Shown here piece by piece: positions 1-6,523 of a DNA stretch of 8,457 nt. The notes under the pieces are model-generated. The model did not search any database. It was given only the letters and a program-made list of their open reading frames with translations, and was not told where the DNA came from. Location: positions 1-8,457 of the forward strand of contig DASUGM010000013.1 in assembly GCA_036274055.1 (NCBI GenBank). The letters are read 5' to 3'. How positions within the stretch are numbered: the stretch's first letter is position 1; every line of letters starts with the position of its first letter. The translations under genes and the position numbers were made by a program. Source of the stretch: DASUGM01 sp036274055. Lineage in GTDB: Bacteria > Acidobacteriota > Vicinamibacteria > Vicinamibacterales > SCN-69-37.

Positions 1-280
1 TTTTCGTCGCGTTGAGCTCGAGGTGCCCGATTGGAGCGTCCGAGAATTGGAACCGGCCGTCGCCGCCGGTGAAGAAGCCCGGTGTGTAGCCGCGCACGCC
101 ACCGAGCGCGACGGTCGCGCCCCGCACCGGACGTCCGGTCATCGCGTCGACGACGCGGCCCGAGATGACCGCGGCAGCAGGCCGGGAGATTTGTGACGAA
201 GAGCCGCGAACCGCGGAAGCAAAGCACGCCAGAAGAACGGCGGCGAACAACAGGCGATCGATGGAGCGGGCCGCGCTCAC
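1..280 (-). CDS. Secreted carboxypeptidase-regulatory-like domain protein, N-terminal fragment (cut by window edge)
   Basis: This frame has no ATG near its beginning and runs off the window, but it reads open for 93 codons from a GTG at 280-278. A TTG directly before it (283-281) is the only other close start; the in-frame ATG at 295-293 is followed at once by TAA. The N-terminus is a clear signal peptide: Arg at 5 and 9, a hydrophobic stretch about 10-23 (LLFAAVLLACFASAV), and probable cleavage around residues 25-30. Residues 38-93 start a CarboxypepD_reg/Cna-B-like beta-sandwich (VISGRVVDAMTGRPVRGATV, then GGDGRFQFSDAPIG), the pattern that opens its upstream neighbours. It starts 14 bp after the stop of the preceding gene and has only a weak ribosome binding site, so translation probably depends on re-initiation. 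Family and export are well supported; ligand and function are unknown. The remaining C-terminal part lies outside the window. Confidence 0.85.
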   Translation of the reverse strand, partial: MSAARSIDRLLFAAVLLACFASAVRGSSSQISRPAAAVISGRVVDAMTGRPVRGATVALGGVRGYTPGFFTGGDGRFQFSDAPIGHLELNATK

Positions 281-294
281 CAACTCAACTTACA

Positions 295-2277
295 TCAGAG
301 CCCGCCGCCGATCCGCAGGTCCTGCACTTTCTTTTCTCCGGCGCCAATCGTGATCGGCAGCGAGGCGCCGACCAGCTGCTCGAGAAACGCCGGGTCGTTG
401 GCGTCGGCCGGGCCGATGTCGGTCAGCGCTGCCAGGCGATACTCGCCTGGCGGGATCCCGCTGATCGTGAATTTGCCGTCGGTGCCCGGCCGATTGGTGC
501 GGATGCGCCGCGACGGCGTCGTCCAGTAACGCTTGTCGGCGGCAAAGACGATGATCGTGAAGTCCGGGGCCGGCCGTCCCTGCGCGTCCTGGAGCATCCC
601 CGAGACCTCCTGCGTCTGATCGGTGAACGAGATCACCGCGCCGGTGATCTGCTCGTTCGGCCCGATCTCGAGCGGCATGTCGAGCGCGTCCTGTCCTTTG
701 ACCATCGCCGATTTCAGGGACCATTGTCCGAGCGCGCCCGGCGTCGGTGGCGCGGATCCGGCGACGCGATAGCGGCCCGGCGTCAGCCCGGCGAACGTAA
801 ACGAACCGTCCGCTTCGACCCGCGCCGGCGGCGCGCCGACCGAGATCGCGCCGCCACTTTGCACCGCCTGCAACGTCACGCGCACGCGACTGAGATCCGT
901 CGGCGCCGGCATCTTGATGGCATCGAAGGCGATCTTGCCGGTGAGCGTCATCCCCGGCTGCATGGTGATGACGACGCCCGAGATGTTGCCGCCGTCGACA
1001 TTGACGTCGGCCTGGCCCCAGAGCTGCGGCACTGGATCGCTGGTGCTCCGTGTCGGCGCCTCGCCGCCGCGCCCGTCGACGCGCAGTGTGGACGCGAACA
1101 TCATCGTCTCGCCGCCACCGCCGCCGAACACCATCGTCTCGCCGTTGCCGCCGGCGCGCGCCGAGATCCGGTACTGTCCGGGCTGAATGCCGGTGTAGCT
1201 GAATCGACCGTCCGGACCGATGTTGTTCCGGCCAAGCATGCCGAGGTTCAAGGCGCCGCCGAGCGGGACGCCGATCGGAAGCATGGTCAGCTGCACGCTC
1301 TGCGGGTTGACGCCCGCGGGTGTGACGACCGCGCCTTCGATCTTCGCGGTCCGCACGAGCGCGAGCGGCATGTCGATGCCTGTGCGCTCTTCGCCGATCC
1401 CAATCGTGATCGGCGTCGCGCCGGCCGCCAACGTCGTGCCGGGATAGTAGACCGGCGCGTAACCGACCATCGTGTAGTCGCGCGCCGGCGGCAGCGGCGG
1501 CGGTGGATTGGTGCTGCCGGGCTGTTGATTCTGCTGTGTGCCCGGGCGAATCGCGGCCTGCTGCTGCATCGCCTGCGTCGCTTCACGGATCTCGTCGCTG
1601 CTCATCGCGCGGATGTCGGCGGTGCCGCTGTTGCGCGGTGTCGCGACAACGACGTACTCGCCGGCGGCGAGGCCGTAGAGACGGTACTGGCCGCGATCGT
1701 CGGTGGTATCCGACATCGCGCCGCCGGTGACAGCTGCTCCGGTCAACGTGCGCTCGCCGTTGACGACGCGGTACTGCATCAGCCGGACGTTGGTGCCGAA
1801 CGCCGGCTGGCCGAACTCGTCGCGAATCGTGCCGGCGATGACGCTGCCGCGAGGCATTTTCACCGTCAGGCCGGTCATCTTCTGGTTTTCCGCGAGTGTA
1901 ATCGGCGTCCCCGGCCGGTCCGGGCGTTTGGCGCCATACGACGTCCTGACAAACCCCGGTTTCGACGCCGACAACGAGTAGCGATTCGCGGGCAGCTGCT
2001 CGATTGAGAAGCCGCCGTTGTCGTTGGTGGTCACCGTGCGCGTCACCGCCATGTCAGCGCTGCTGACTGTTACCCGCACGCGCTTCAACGGCTGCGGCGT
2101 CGTCTCATCGGTCGTGATGACGCCGGCGATCACCGCCGTGCCCTTCGGCTCGACGCGCGGGTCGCGCAGTTGCTGATCGCGCGCCTGGGCGCCGCCGCCG
2201 CCGGCGCCGCGCCCCTGCGCGCCGCTTGCGACGACCGTGCCGACGATGAGAATTGTGACGAGAGCCGCGCGCGTCAT
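295..2277 (-). CDS. Secreted multi-domain carboxypeptidase-regulatory-like protein (660 aa, protein B)
   Basis: The start is the ATG at 2277-2275, which overlaps the upstream stop as ATGA and is preceded by AAGGTGG (2288-2282). The same frame stays open further upstream inside the previous gene, but that part is Arg/His-rich shadow sequence. Residues 1-20 form a signal peptide (MTRAALVTILIVGTVVASGA, cleavage before Gln21), so the product is exported. Beta-sandwich units follow: about 48-140 (AVIAGVITTDETTPQPLKRV), 145-212 (AGTIRDEFGQPAFGTNVRL, then DDRGQYRL...GEYVVVA), 276-375 (YYPGTT, GEERTGID at 295-302), 435-550 (ADGSFTFAGLTPGRYRV, Trp519, LEIG) and 555-660 (DGKFTISGIPPGEYRLAAL). A Gln/Pro-rich linker lies at 236-265. 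No catalytic protease, TonB-plug or barrel domain and no C-terminal membrane anchor is visible. Module order matches the 670-aa protein encoded just upstream, so the two are paralogues and probably translationally coupled. Function is unknown; an extracellular binding or structural role is inference. Confidence 0.9.
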   Translation of the reverse strand: MTRAALVTILIVGTVVASGAQGRGAGGGGAQARDQQLRDPRVEPKGTAVIAGVITTDETTPQPLKRVRVTVSSADMAVTRTVTTNDNGGFSIEQLPANRYSLSASKPGFVRTSYGAKRPDRPGTPITLAENQKMTGLTVKMPRGSVIAGTIRDEFGQPAFGTNVRLMQYRVVNGERTLTGAAVTGGAMSDTTDDRGQYRLYGLAAGEYVVVATPRNSGTADIRAMSSDEIREATQAMQQQAAIRPGTQQNQQPGSTNPPPPLPPARDYTMVGYAPVYYPGTTLAAGATPITIGIGEERTGIDMPLALVRTAKIEGAVVTPAGVNPQSVQLTMLPIGVPLGGALNLGMLGRNNIGPDGRFSYTGIQPGQYRISARAGGNGETMVFGGGGGETMMFASTLRVDGRGGEAPTRSTSDPVPQLWGQADVNVDGGNISGVVITMQPGMTLTGKIAFDAIKMPAPTDLSRVRVTLQAVQSGGAISVGAPPARVEADGSFTFAGLTPGRYRVAGSAPPTPGALGQWSLKSAMVKGQDALDMPLEIGPNEQITGAVISFTDQTQEVSGMLQDAQGRPAPDFTIIVFAADKRYWTTPSRRIRTNRPGTDGKFTISGIPPGEYRLAALTDIGPADANDPAFLEQLVGASLPITIGAGEKKVQDLRIGGGL

Positions 2278-4286
2278 CGCACCACCTTCAGCGCCTGAGT
2301 CATCTGTTGGCCCTCGCCGATCGTGACCGGCGTGGCTTCGTTGGCGAGCGTCTCGAGAAATTTCGGGTCCTGCCACTCGGCCGCGAGCGCCTCGCGCACC
2401 GCGGCGACGTAGTAGCGGCCGGGTGGAACGTTTGAAATCGTGTACGCGCCCTTGGTGTCGGCGCGGACGTTGCGGAGGCGCCGCGGGCTGGTGCCGTAGC
2501 TGGTCCACAATTCGCGTTCGGCCGGGAAAATGATCACCGCCGCCTGCGGATCGGTGCCGCCGCCGCTGCTGCCGGTGACGGTGCCGGCCAGCGCGCTCGG
2601 CCGGTCGGTGAACGTCAGCACGACGCCGCCGACGTCGCTGCCTTCGATCTCGAACGGGGCGTCGGTGATGTCGCGCCCGCCGATGGTCGCGCCCTTGAAC
2701 GTCCAGCCCTGCGGCGCGCCGGCGGATTTCAGGAAGTACTTGCCGGGCATCACGCCGACCGTGGTGAACGATCCGGCGGCATCGACGCGGCCCCGCGCCG
2801 CGCCGGCGTTGCGGCCGTCGGCCGGCTCGAGCGTGACGCTGATCGCCCCGAGTTGGTCGGCGTTGGGGCGCTGCGCGCCGCCGGAGAAATCGAGCGCGCC
2901 GCTGACCTTCGCGCCGGGGCGCATGATGATCGCAAGATTCGCGACGTCATTCGTGCCGACCGAGATCGCGGATTCGGACCAGAGCATCTGCTCGGTGGGC
3001 AGCGGCGGCGCCGGCCCGCCGGCGACAGCGATCCGCGAAATCGCGATCACCTGGCCGCCGCCGTCGGCGGAGATCATCCGCTCCGCGACATTGCCGCGCG
3101 GATTGCGCGAGGCGCGGAGAACGTACTGTCCCGGCGGCACCGCGGCGAACGTGAACGCGCCGCTGCCGTCGGTCATCGCCGTGAGCGTCTCAACCGGAGA
3201 AATGAGATCTTCGGCATCGGCCGGCACCAGGTTGACCATCAGGTTGGTTGCTGGGCCTTCCGGACCGCTGACGACACCCGCGACTCTCTGCGTCCGCACC
3301 GGCTTGAGGTTGAAGTCGAGGCCGGTGCGCTCTTCGCCCGAGTTCAGCGTGATCGATGTCGCGCGCGAGGCCGACGCCGCCGTCGGGTAGAACTGCGTCG
3401 GATAGGCGACGCCTGGCGTCGCGCTTGCGCCGACGTCCACGCCGTTGACCATGATCGGCGCGCCCGGGCCGACCGAGGTGAAGGTAAAGGTGCCGCCGCC
3501 ACGGCCGCCGCCGCCCCCGATTGCAGCGATATCGCGCGCGCCGAGCTCGGCGAGCATTTGATCGAGCCCGGCCGGACCAGCCTGGGACATCGGCACGACG
3601 ACGAGGTAGTCGCCCGGCTCGAGCTGGCCGATGCGGTACATGCCGCGATCGTCGGTCGCGTCCATCGCGCCCGGCGTCAGCTTCGGTTTGCCGGCGACGA
3701 TCTGGCGGCGTAGCACGCGGACGCTGGCGCCGATGATCGGGTCGCCGGATTCATCGAGCAGCGTGCCGCCGACGGCGGCGTACTTCCACAGCGCGACGTT
3801 CACGTTGGACACGCGATCGCCGTCGCCGAGATCCACGCTCTGCGCCTGGCCGCTGGGCCGCAGCCGGCCGTAGGCGCCGTCGACGTAGCCGGGACGCGAG
3901 GCGGTGATGTTGAATCGGCCTTTGGGTAAATCGCGAAACGCAAAGCGGCCCTGTCCGTCGGCAAGCACGCGCACCGGCTGGCTGCCGCCGAGCGTCAGCG
4001 TCACCAGCGCGCCGGCGATGCCGCGGGTCGCGTCGAGGCCGTCAATGGCCTGGCCGAGAATCAGGCCGGTGCCGCCGGCCATCGGCGCGGGGGGCGGTCC
4101 GCCGAATCCCGGTGGCAGCGGGCCGTCAGCCCGCACGTCGCCGACGATGCGGACCTCTTGCGCCGCGCCCATCGAGACTTGGGCATGGACGAGCGGCATC
4201 GCGACGGCTACGGCGGCGGCAGCGGCAGCGGCGGCGGCCAGAAGGGTCCGGCGAATAGATCGGGAAATTGGGGCCATAGTCACCAT
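2274..4286 (-). CDS. Secreted multi-domain carboxypeptidase-regulatory-like protein (670 aa, protein C)
   Basis: The ATG at 4286-4284 is chosen because AAAGG (4300-4296) sits 9 nt before it; an ATG three codons later (4277-4275) is the alternative. The signal peptide spans residues 1-35: Arg10/12/13, then a hydrophobic core containing nine consecutive alanines (17-25), with cleavage after VHA (33-35). The mature part begins Gln/Pro/Gly-rich (36-72). Beta-sandwich modules follow: about 74-165, 170-232 (LLDESGDPIIGASVRV, DDRGMYRIGQLEPGDYLVVV), 298-390 (FYP, GEERTGLD at 317-324, SGAFTFAAVPPGQYVLRA), 455-560 (SFTTVGVMPGKYFL, Trp528, APFEIE) and 563-670 (AVIIFPAERELW, ISNVPPGRYYVAAV). A Gly-rich linker lies at 256-266. 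Layout and landmarks match the next gene, whose start codon overlaps its stop by 4 bp, so an operon is likely. No enzyme domain is seen. Annotation transfer would call this a carboxypeptidase-regulatory-like domain protein; that names a fold and does not imply peptidase activity. Confidence 0.92.
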   Translation of the reverse strand: MVTMAPISRSIRRTLLAAAAAAAAAVAVAMPLVHAQVSMGAAQEVRIVGDVRADGPLPPGFGGPPPAPMAGGTGLILGQAIDGLDATRGIAGALVTLTLGGSQPVRVLADGQGRFAFRDLPKGRFNITASRPGYVDGAYGRLRPSGQAQSVDLGDGDRVSNVNVALWKYAAVGGTLLDESGDPIIGASVRVLRRQIVAGKPKLTPGAMDATDDRGMYRIGQLEPGDYLVVVPMSQAGPAGLDQMLAELGARDIAAIGGGGGRGGGTFTFTSVGPGAPIMVNGVDVGASATPGVAYPTQFYPTAASASRATSITLNSGEERTGLDFNLKPVRTQRVAGVVSGPEGPATNLMVNLVPADAEDLISPVETLTAMTDGSGAFTFAAVPPGQYVLRASRNPRGNVAERMISADGGGQVIAISRIAVAGGPAPPLPTEQMLWSESAISVGTNDVANLAIIMRPGAKVSGALDFSGGAQRPNADQLGAISVTLEPADGRNAGAARGRVDAAGSFTTVGVMPGKYFLKSAGAPQGWTFKGATIGGRDITDAPFEIEGSDVGGVVLTFTDRPSALAGTVTGSSGGGTDPQAAVIIFPAERELWTSYGTSPRRLRNVRADTKGAYTISNVPPGRYYVAAVREALAAEWQDPKFLETLANEATPVTIGEGQQMTQALKVVR
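2282..2288 (-). promoter_or_regulatory. Ribosome binding site of the 660-aa gene, inside the upstream coding sequence
   Basis: The minus strand reads AAGGTGG followed by TGCG and the ATG at 2277. This lies in the last codons of the 670-aa gene (…LKVVR-stop). With the ATGA overlap it supports the start at 2277 and suggests translational coupling of the two genes. Confidence 0.7.
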
Positions 4287-4295
4287 CAGTGTGCA

Positions 4296-4300
4296 CCTTT
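4296..4300 (-). promoter_or_regulatory. Ribosome binding site of the 670-aa gene
   Basis: The minus strand reads AAAGG, nine bases (TGCACACTG) and then ATG at 4286. It favours the first ATG over the second one three codons later. Bases GUGCAC overlapping the end of this site could pair with UGCAC in the loop of the upstream hairpin (4319-4323), so modest structural control of translation is possible; that is inference. Confidence 0.6.
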
Positions 4301-4307
4301 AGACGCA

Positions 4308-4350
4308 GGCGGCGGCTAGTGCAGTTGTTAAACGTTTGTTAGCCGCCGCC
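4308..4350 (-). promoter_or_regulatory. Perfect 11-bp inverted repeat (hairpin) in the leader of the 670-aa gene
   Basis: On the plus strand GGCGGCGGCTA (4308-4318) is matched exactly by TAGCCGCCGCC (4340-4350), with a 21-nt AT-richer loop that contains the palindrome AAACGTTT (4330-4337). In the minus-strand transcript the stem would end 21 nt before the initiation codon of the 670-aa gene, just upstream of its AAAGG. No run of U follows the stem, so it is not a standard intrinsic terminator. It may be an attenuator-like or RNA-stabilising structure between the 665-aa and 670-aa genes, or an operator. The structure is plain in the sequence; its function is not known. Confidence 0.6.
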
Positions 4351-4510
4351 GATTGCCAAATTGCCCTATCGAGGGCATTTCCGCATTGGATTGGCCAATT
4401 GTTCGATTGCCGTAATCAATGCCGGATTGGACGATTGCCGGATTGACGCCTTCGGCGATTGACGGATTGGCGGATTGGCGGATTGACGGATTGACGGATT
4501 GACGGATTGG
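4351..4510. repeat. ATTG-based 8-bp-period repeat array downstream of the 665-aa gene
   Basis: Plus-strand ATTG occurs at 4352, 4360, 4385, 4390, 4398, 4406, 4426, 4434, 4442, 4458, 4466, 4474, 4482, 4490, 4498 and 4506. From 4426 to 4506 the spacing is a strict 8 bp, with one position (4450) degenerated to a GCCTTCGGC palindrome. Units are mostly GGATTGAC or GGATTGGC. The array fills most of the 225-bp gap and its last unit ends one base before the stop codon of the 665-aa gene (4514-4512). It has neither the unit length nor the spacers of a CRISPR. Because 8 is not a multiple of 3, all minus-strand frames through it are open and encode the same cyclic peptide (QSVNPSIR). This makes spurious ORFs, such as one over 4579-4328. 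Confidence 0.9.
4352..4393 (+). repeat. Left copy of a 42-bp composite inverted repeat flanking the 665-aa gene
   Basis: The element is built of ATTGCC, ATTGCC, the unique core ATCGAGGGCATT (4368-4379) and ATTGGATTG (4385-4393), with unit starts spaced 8, 17, 8 and 5. The reverse complement of 6523-6564 has the same units in the same order and spacing. I count 36 of 42 identical positions with no gap. The shared non-periodic core shows the copies are related by descent and are not just two independent simple repeats. Confidence 0.8.
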
Positions 4511-4511
4511 G

Positions 4512-6509
4512 TCAGCGTTTAATCGTGATCTGCGCGCTCGTCGCGCCCCGGCCGATTTCCAGTGCCGTGCCGAATGCATCCGCGCCGTCGATCGTCCCCG
4601 ACAACTGCCGCCACGGCGGCGGCGTCACCACGCGCAGAAAATACCGTCGTCCCGGAATGACGCGGTTGACCGTGAACGTGCCGTCCGCTCCAACGTTCGC
4701 CGGTGAAAACCCGTCCCCCACGCTCGGGCTCTCCTGCATCACGCGCACCGACAGGCCCGGTGGCAGCAGTCCTGTCGCGTCCTCGATGCCATCGATCGTC
4801 ACGCGGCCACTGAGCGTCACGTGGCGTTCGAGCGTCAGCCGGAGCGGTCCGGCCAGGGTGGCGTCCGGCATCAGGAGTTCAACAACTGCCCATCCGCGAA
4901 GTGAATTCAACGTTGCGGTGTATCGGCCATCGGGGACGTTGGGAATCGTAAAGCCGCCCGTCGAAGACAGACGAGCGCGCTGGACATTCCAGCCACCCAA
5001 ATGGAGCCGCCGATCCGCCGGTCGCAGATAGACCGTGTCGAAGGTCGAGCCGGTCGCGCCAGTCGAGCCAATCAGATCGGTGACGCGGCTGCGCTGCAGG
5101 ACGACGTCAACGCCGCGTCGTTCCGTACCCATGACCTCAATCGTTTCGGCGCGATCCGGATCGGTTGTCGCCGGATAGAACGTCGTCACGTAGGCGGCGC
5201 GCTCGCCGTTCAGCGAGACCGCGGGCGGAAATCCATTCGAGATCGGATCGGGGCCGCGGGTTGGGCGAAGCAGCGATGGCACGACGACCACGTATCGACC
5301 CGGGCTGAGGCCGGCGATGCGAAACGCGCCGTCGGCGTCGGTGATCGCCGGACTGCCGATCGGCAGCGTATCGGCGCCTCCCGGTGCAGCGGCGACCTGG
5401 ACGTTCGCGAGCGGATTGCCGTCCGCGTCTCTGATCGTGCCCGAGATTGCCGTCGAGCCTCGCGGTGCGCCCGGCAACGGCGCGCCACGGCCGGCGCCCT
5501 CGCCGCCGGCGCGCGCTCCGGTGGGGGCGCCAAGACCGCCGCTTGCGCCGCGCGCCTGAAGGGCGGCGCGGCTCGCCGATCCTGAACCGACGAGTCGCAA
5601 GTCGAGATCGTCGACGTCAGCGGTGAGGGTAACCTGTCGCGCCATTGCCAGGCCCTGCGGATCGCCGTCGATACGATCCGCTGGAACGATGATGGGCTCG
5701 CGGCGCGTTCCGAGCTGCACACGCGGTCCGGGAAACGCGCGGTGCGCGTCGACGACGTAGTCACCGGCGGGAACCGCAGGAAATACGAATCGTCCGCCTG
5801 GATCGACAAGCGCCGTCGCGATGGGCATGCCGTCGGACAGCGCGCCTCGTGGCGGCGTCGTCGGCGTGTCGCTCGTCAGTAGTCGGACGATGATCTGGTG
5901 CGGCTCGGCGGTGTCAACCGCGTTTCCGCGCAATGGTGCGGTGACCATTCCGGCGACGCGAAGCGCTGGCTTTCTTGGCAGCACTATATTGACGTCATTC
6001 CGCGGGCGCGCCGGGTCAACCGAGATCAGGCGCGCGTCGGTCGGCGTGGTCGCGCCGCCGTAAAAGGCGGCCTCGTAGAGGACACGGAGACTGCCGTCTG
6101 GTTCTCGCGGCGGCATCGGCCCAAAGAACTGTGCGAACGCGCGGCGATCGCGATCGATGACGATTCCCGCTCCGGGCATCACGGTGGCGCTATCCGCCGG
6201 AATCGGCGCCGCGATGCTTTCGATTCTGACGCCGAAGGTGTAGTTACCGAGCGCCAGTCGATCGAACGCGTAACGGCCGGCCGCGTCAGTCGGGCGCGAA
6301 TACATCGGCGGCATGGCGAGCGGAGGAATCGCCGCGCGCGTCGCCACGACCGGTACTCCGGCAATCGGCCGCCCGGCGTCGTCCGTGACGATGCCTGAGA
6401 CAACGGGCGGCGTCTGGGCGCGCAGTGTACCGAGCGCCGCCAATCCGACAATCCCCGCAATCAATCCGACAATCCCGGCAATCAAGGAGAGCGGTAATGA
6501 TTTCGGCAT
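4512..6509 (-). CDS. Secreted multi-domain carboxypeptidase-regulatory-like protein (665 aa, protein D)
   Basis: The ATG at 6509-6507 is preceded by GAGGG (6523-6519) at 9 nt, and an in-frame stop four codons upstream leaves no earlier ATG. Residues 1-31 are a signal peptide whose core is an exact repeat, LIAGIVGL at 9-16 and again 16-23, with cleavage after LRA (29-31) before Gln32. Beta-sandwich modules follow: 37-95 (VSGIVTDDAGRPIAGVPVVA), 184-256 (GGRFVFPAVPAGDYVVDA), 354-412 (AISGTIRDADGNPLANVQVA, DADGAFRIAGLSPGRYVVVV), 443-535 (FYPATT, GTERRGVD at 461-468, IPNVPDGRYTATL) and 564-665 (GTFTVNRVIPGRRYFLRVV, Trp633, LEIGR). A Gly/Ala-rich linker lies at 308-352. It shares landmarks with the 670- and 660-aa proteins downstream but stops after the Trp...EI module and lacks their last module. 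No enzymatic or anchoring domain is seen. It is bracketed by inverted repeat elements. Function unknown; export is well supported. Confidence 0.9.
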   Translation of the reverse strand: MPKSLPLSLIAGIVGLIAGIVGLAALGTLRAQTPPVVSGIVTDDAGRPIAGVPVVATRAAIPPLAMPPMYSRPTDAAGRYAFDRLALGNYTFGVRIESIAAPIPADSATVMPGAGIVIDRDRRAFAQFFGPMPPREPDGSLRVLYEAAFYGGATTPTDARLISVDPARPRNDVNIVLPRKPALRVAGMVTAPLRGNAVDTAEPHQIIVRLLTSDTPTTPPRGALSDGMPIATALVDPGGRFVFPAVPAGDYVVDAHRAFPGPRVQLGTRREPIIVPADRIDGDPQGLAMARQVTLTADVDDLDLRLVGSGSASRAALQARGASGGLGAPTGARAGGEGAGRGAPLPGAPRGSTAISGTIRDADGNPLANVQVAAAPGGADTLPIGSPAITDADGAFRIAGLSPGRYVVVVPSLLRPTRGPDPISNGFPPAVSLNGERAAYVTTFYPATTDPDRAETIEVMGTERRGVDVVLQRSRVTDLIGSTGATGSTFDTVYLRPADRRLHLGGWNVQRARLSSTGGFTIPNVPDGRYTATLNSLRGWAVVELLMPDATLAGPLRLTLERHVTLSGRVTIDGIEDATGLLPPGLSVRVMQESPSVGDGFSPANVGADGTFTVNRVIPGRRYFLRVVTPPPWRQLSGTIDGADAFGTALEIGRGATSAQITIKR
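6441..6485 (-). repeat. 21-bp tandem duplication encoding the signal-peptide core
   Basis: Minus-strand bases 6485-6465 and 6464-6444 are two copies of a 21-bp unit (TTGATTGCCGGGATTGTCGG plus A) that differ only at one wobble base (GCC versus GCG), followed by a further TTG. Each copy encodes LIAGIVG. The unit is made of ATTG/GATTG words like those in the noncoding gap just upstream and in the same orientation, so the coding repeat looks continuous with the intergenic repeat. The 21-bp length keeps the reading frame. Confidence 0.85.
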
Positions 6510-6518
6510 TGCGGCAAT

Positions 6519-6523
6519 CCCTC
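6519..6523 (-). promoter_or_regulatory. Ribosome binding site of the 665-aa gene, embedded in the repeat
   Basis: The minus strand reads GAGGG, nine bases (ATTGCCGCA), ATG. The spacer and start codon form a short palindrome on DNA (ATTGC-G-GCAAT, plus strand 6508-6518). Initiation of this gene therefore depends on sequence that belongs to the repeat family. Confidence 0.55.

Noticed and set aside
193..2007. Long plus-strand ORF (604 codons) opposite the 660-aa gene
   Set aside because: The translation is extremely rich in Arg, His, Ala and Asp, has no recognisable motif, and is exactly antisense to a well-supported secreted protein. Such shadows are expected in high-GC genes.
2278..2508. N-terminal extension of 77 codons on the 660-aa protein
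   Set aside because: It overlaps the end of the 670-aa gene in another frame, is Arg/His-rich, and precedes a clear signal peptide that starts at the ATG at 2277 with a good ribosome binding site.
295..4286. Carboxypeptidase enzymes
   Set aside because: Only regulatory-like beta-sandwich modules are seen. No zinc-binding HxxE...H or serine-protease motif and no peptidase domain could be identified, so peptidase activity is not claimed.
4308..4350. Rho-independent terminator
   Set aside because: The stem is perfect and GC-rich, but no T-rich tract follows on either strand and the loop is long, so it is listed only as a hairpin of unknown role.
4426..4510. CRISPR array
   Set aside because: The unit is only 8 bp with no spacers, and no cas genes are present in the window.
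4328..4579. 83-codon minus-strand ORF with NPSIRQS-type repeats
   Set aside because: It starts inside the 3' end of the 665-aa gene and reads through the 8-bp repeat array, which is open in every minus-strand frame because no stop can be formed by the unit. The peptide repeats are a byproduct of the DNA repeat.
5001..5585. Plus-strand 194-codon ORF opposite the 665-aa gene
   Set aside because: Arg-rich antisense translation without motifs or a plausible start context; the opposite strand encodes conserved beta-sandwich modules over the same bases.
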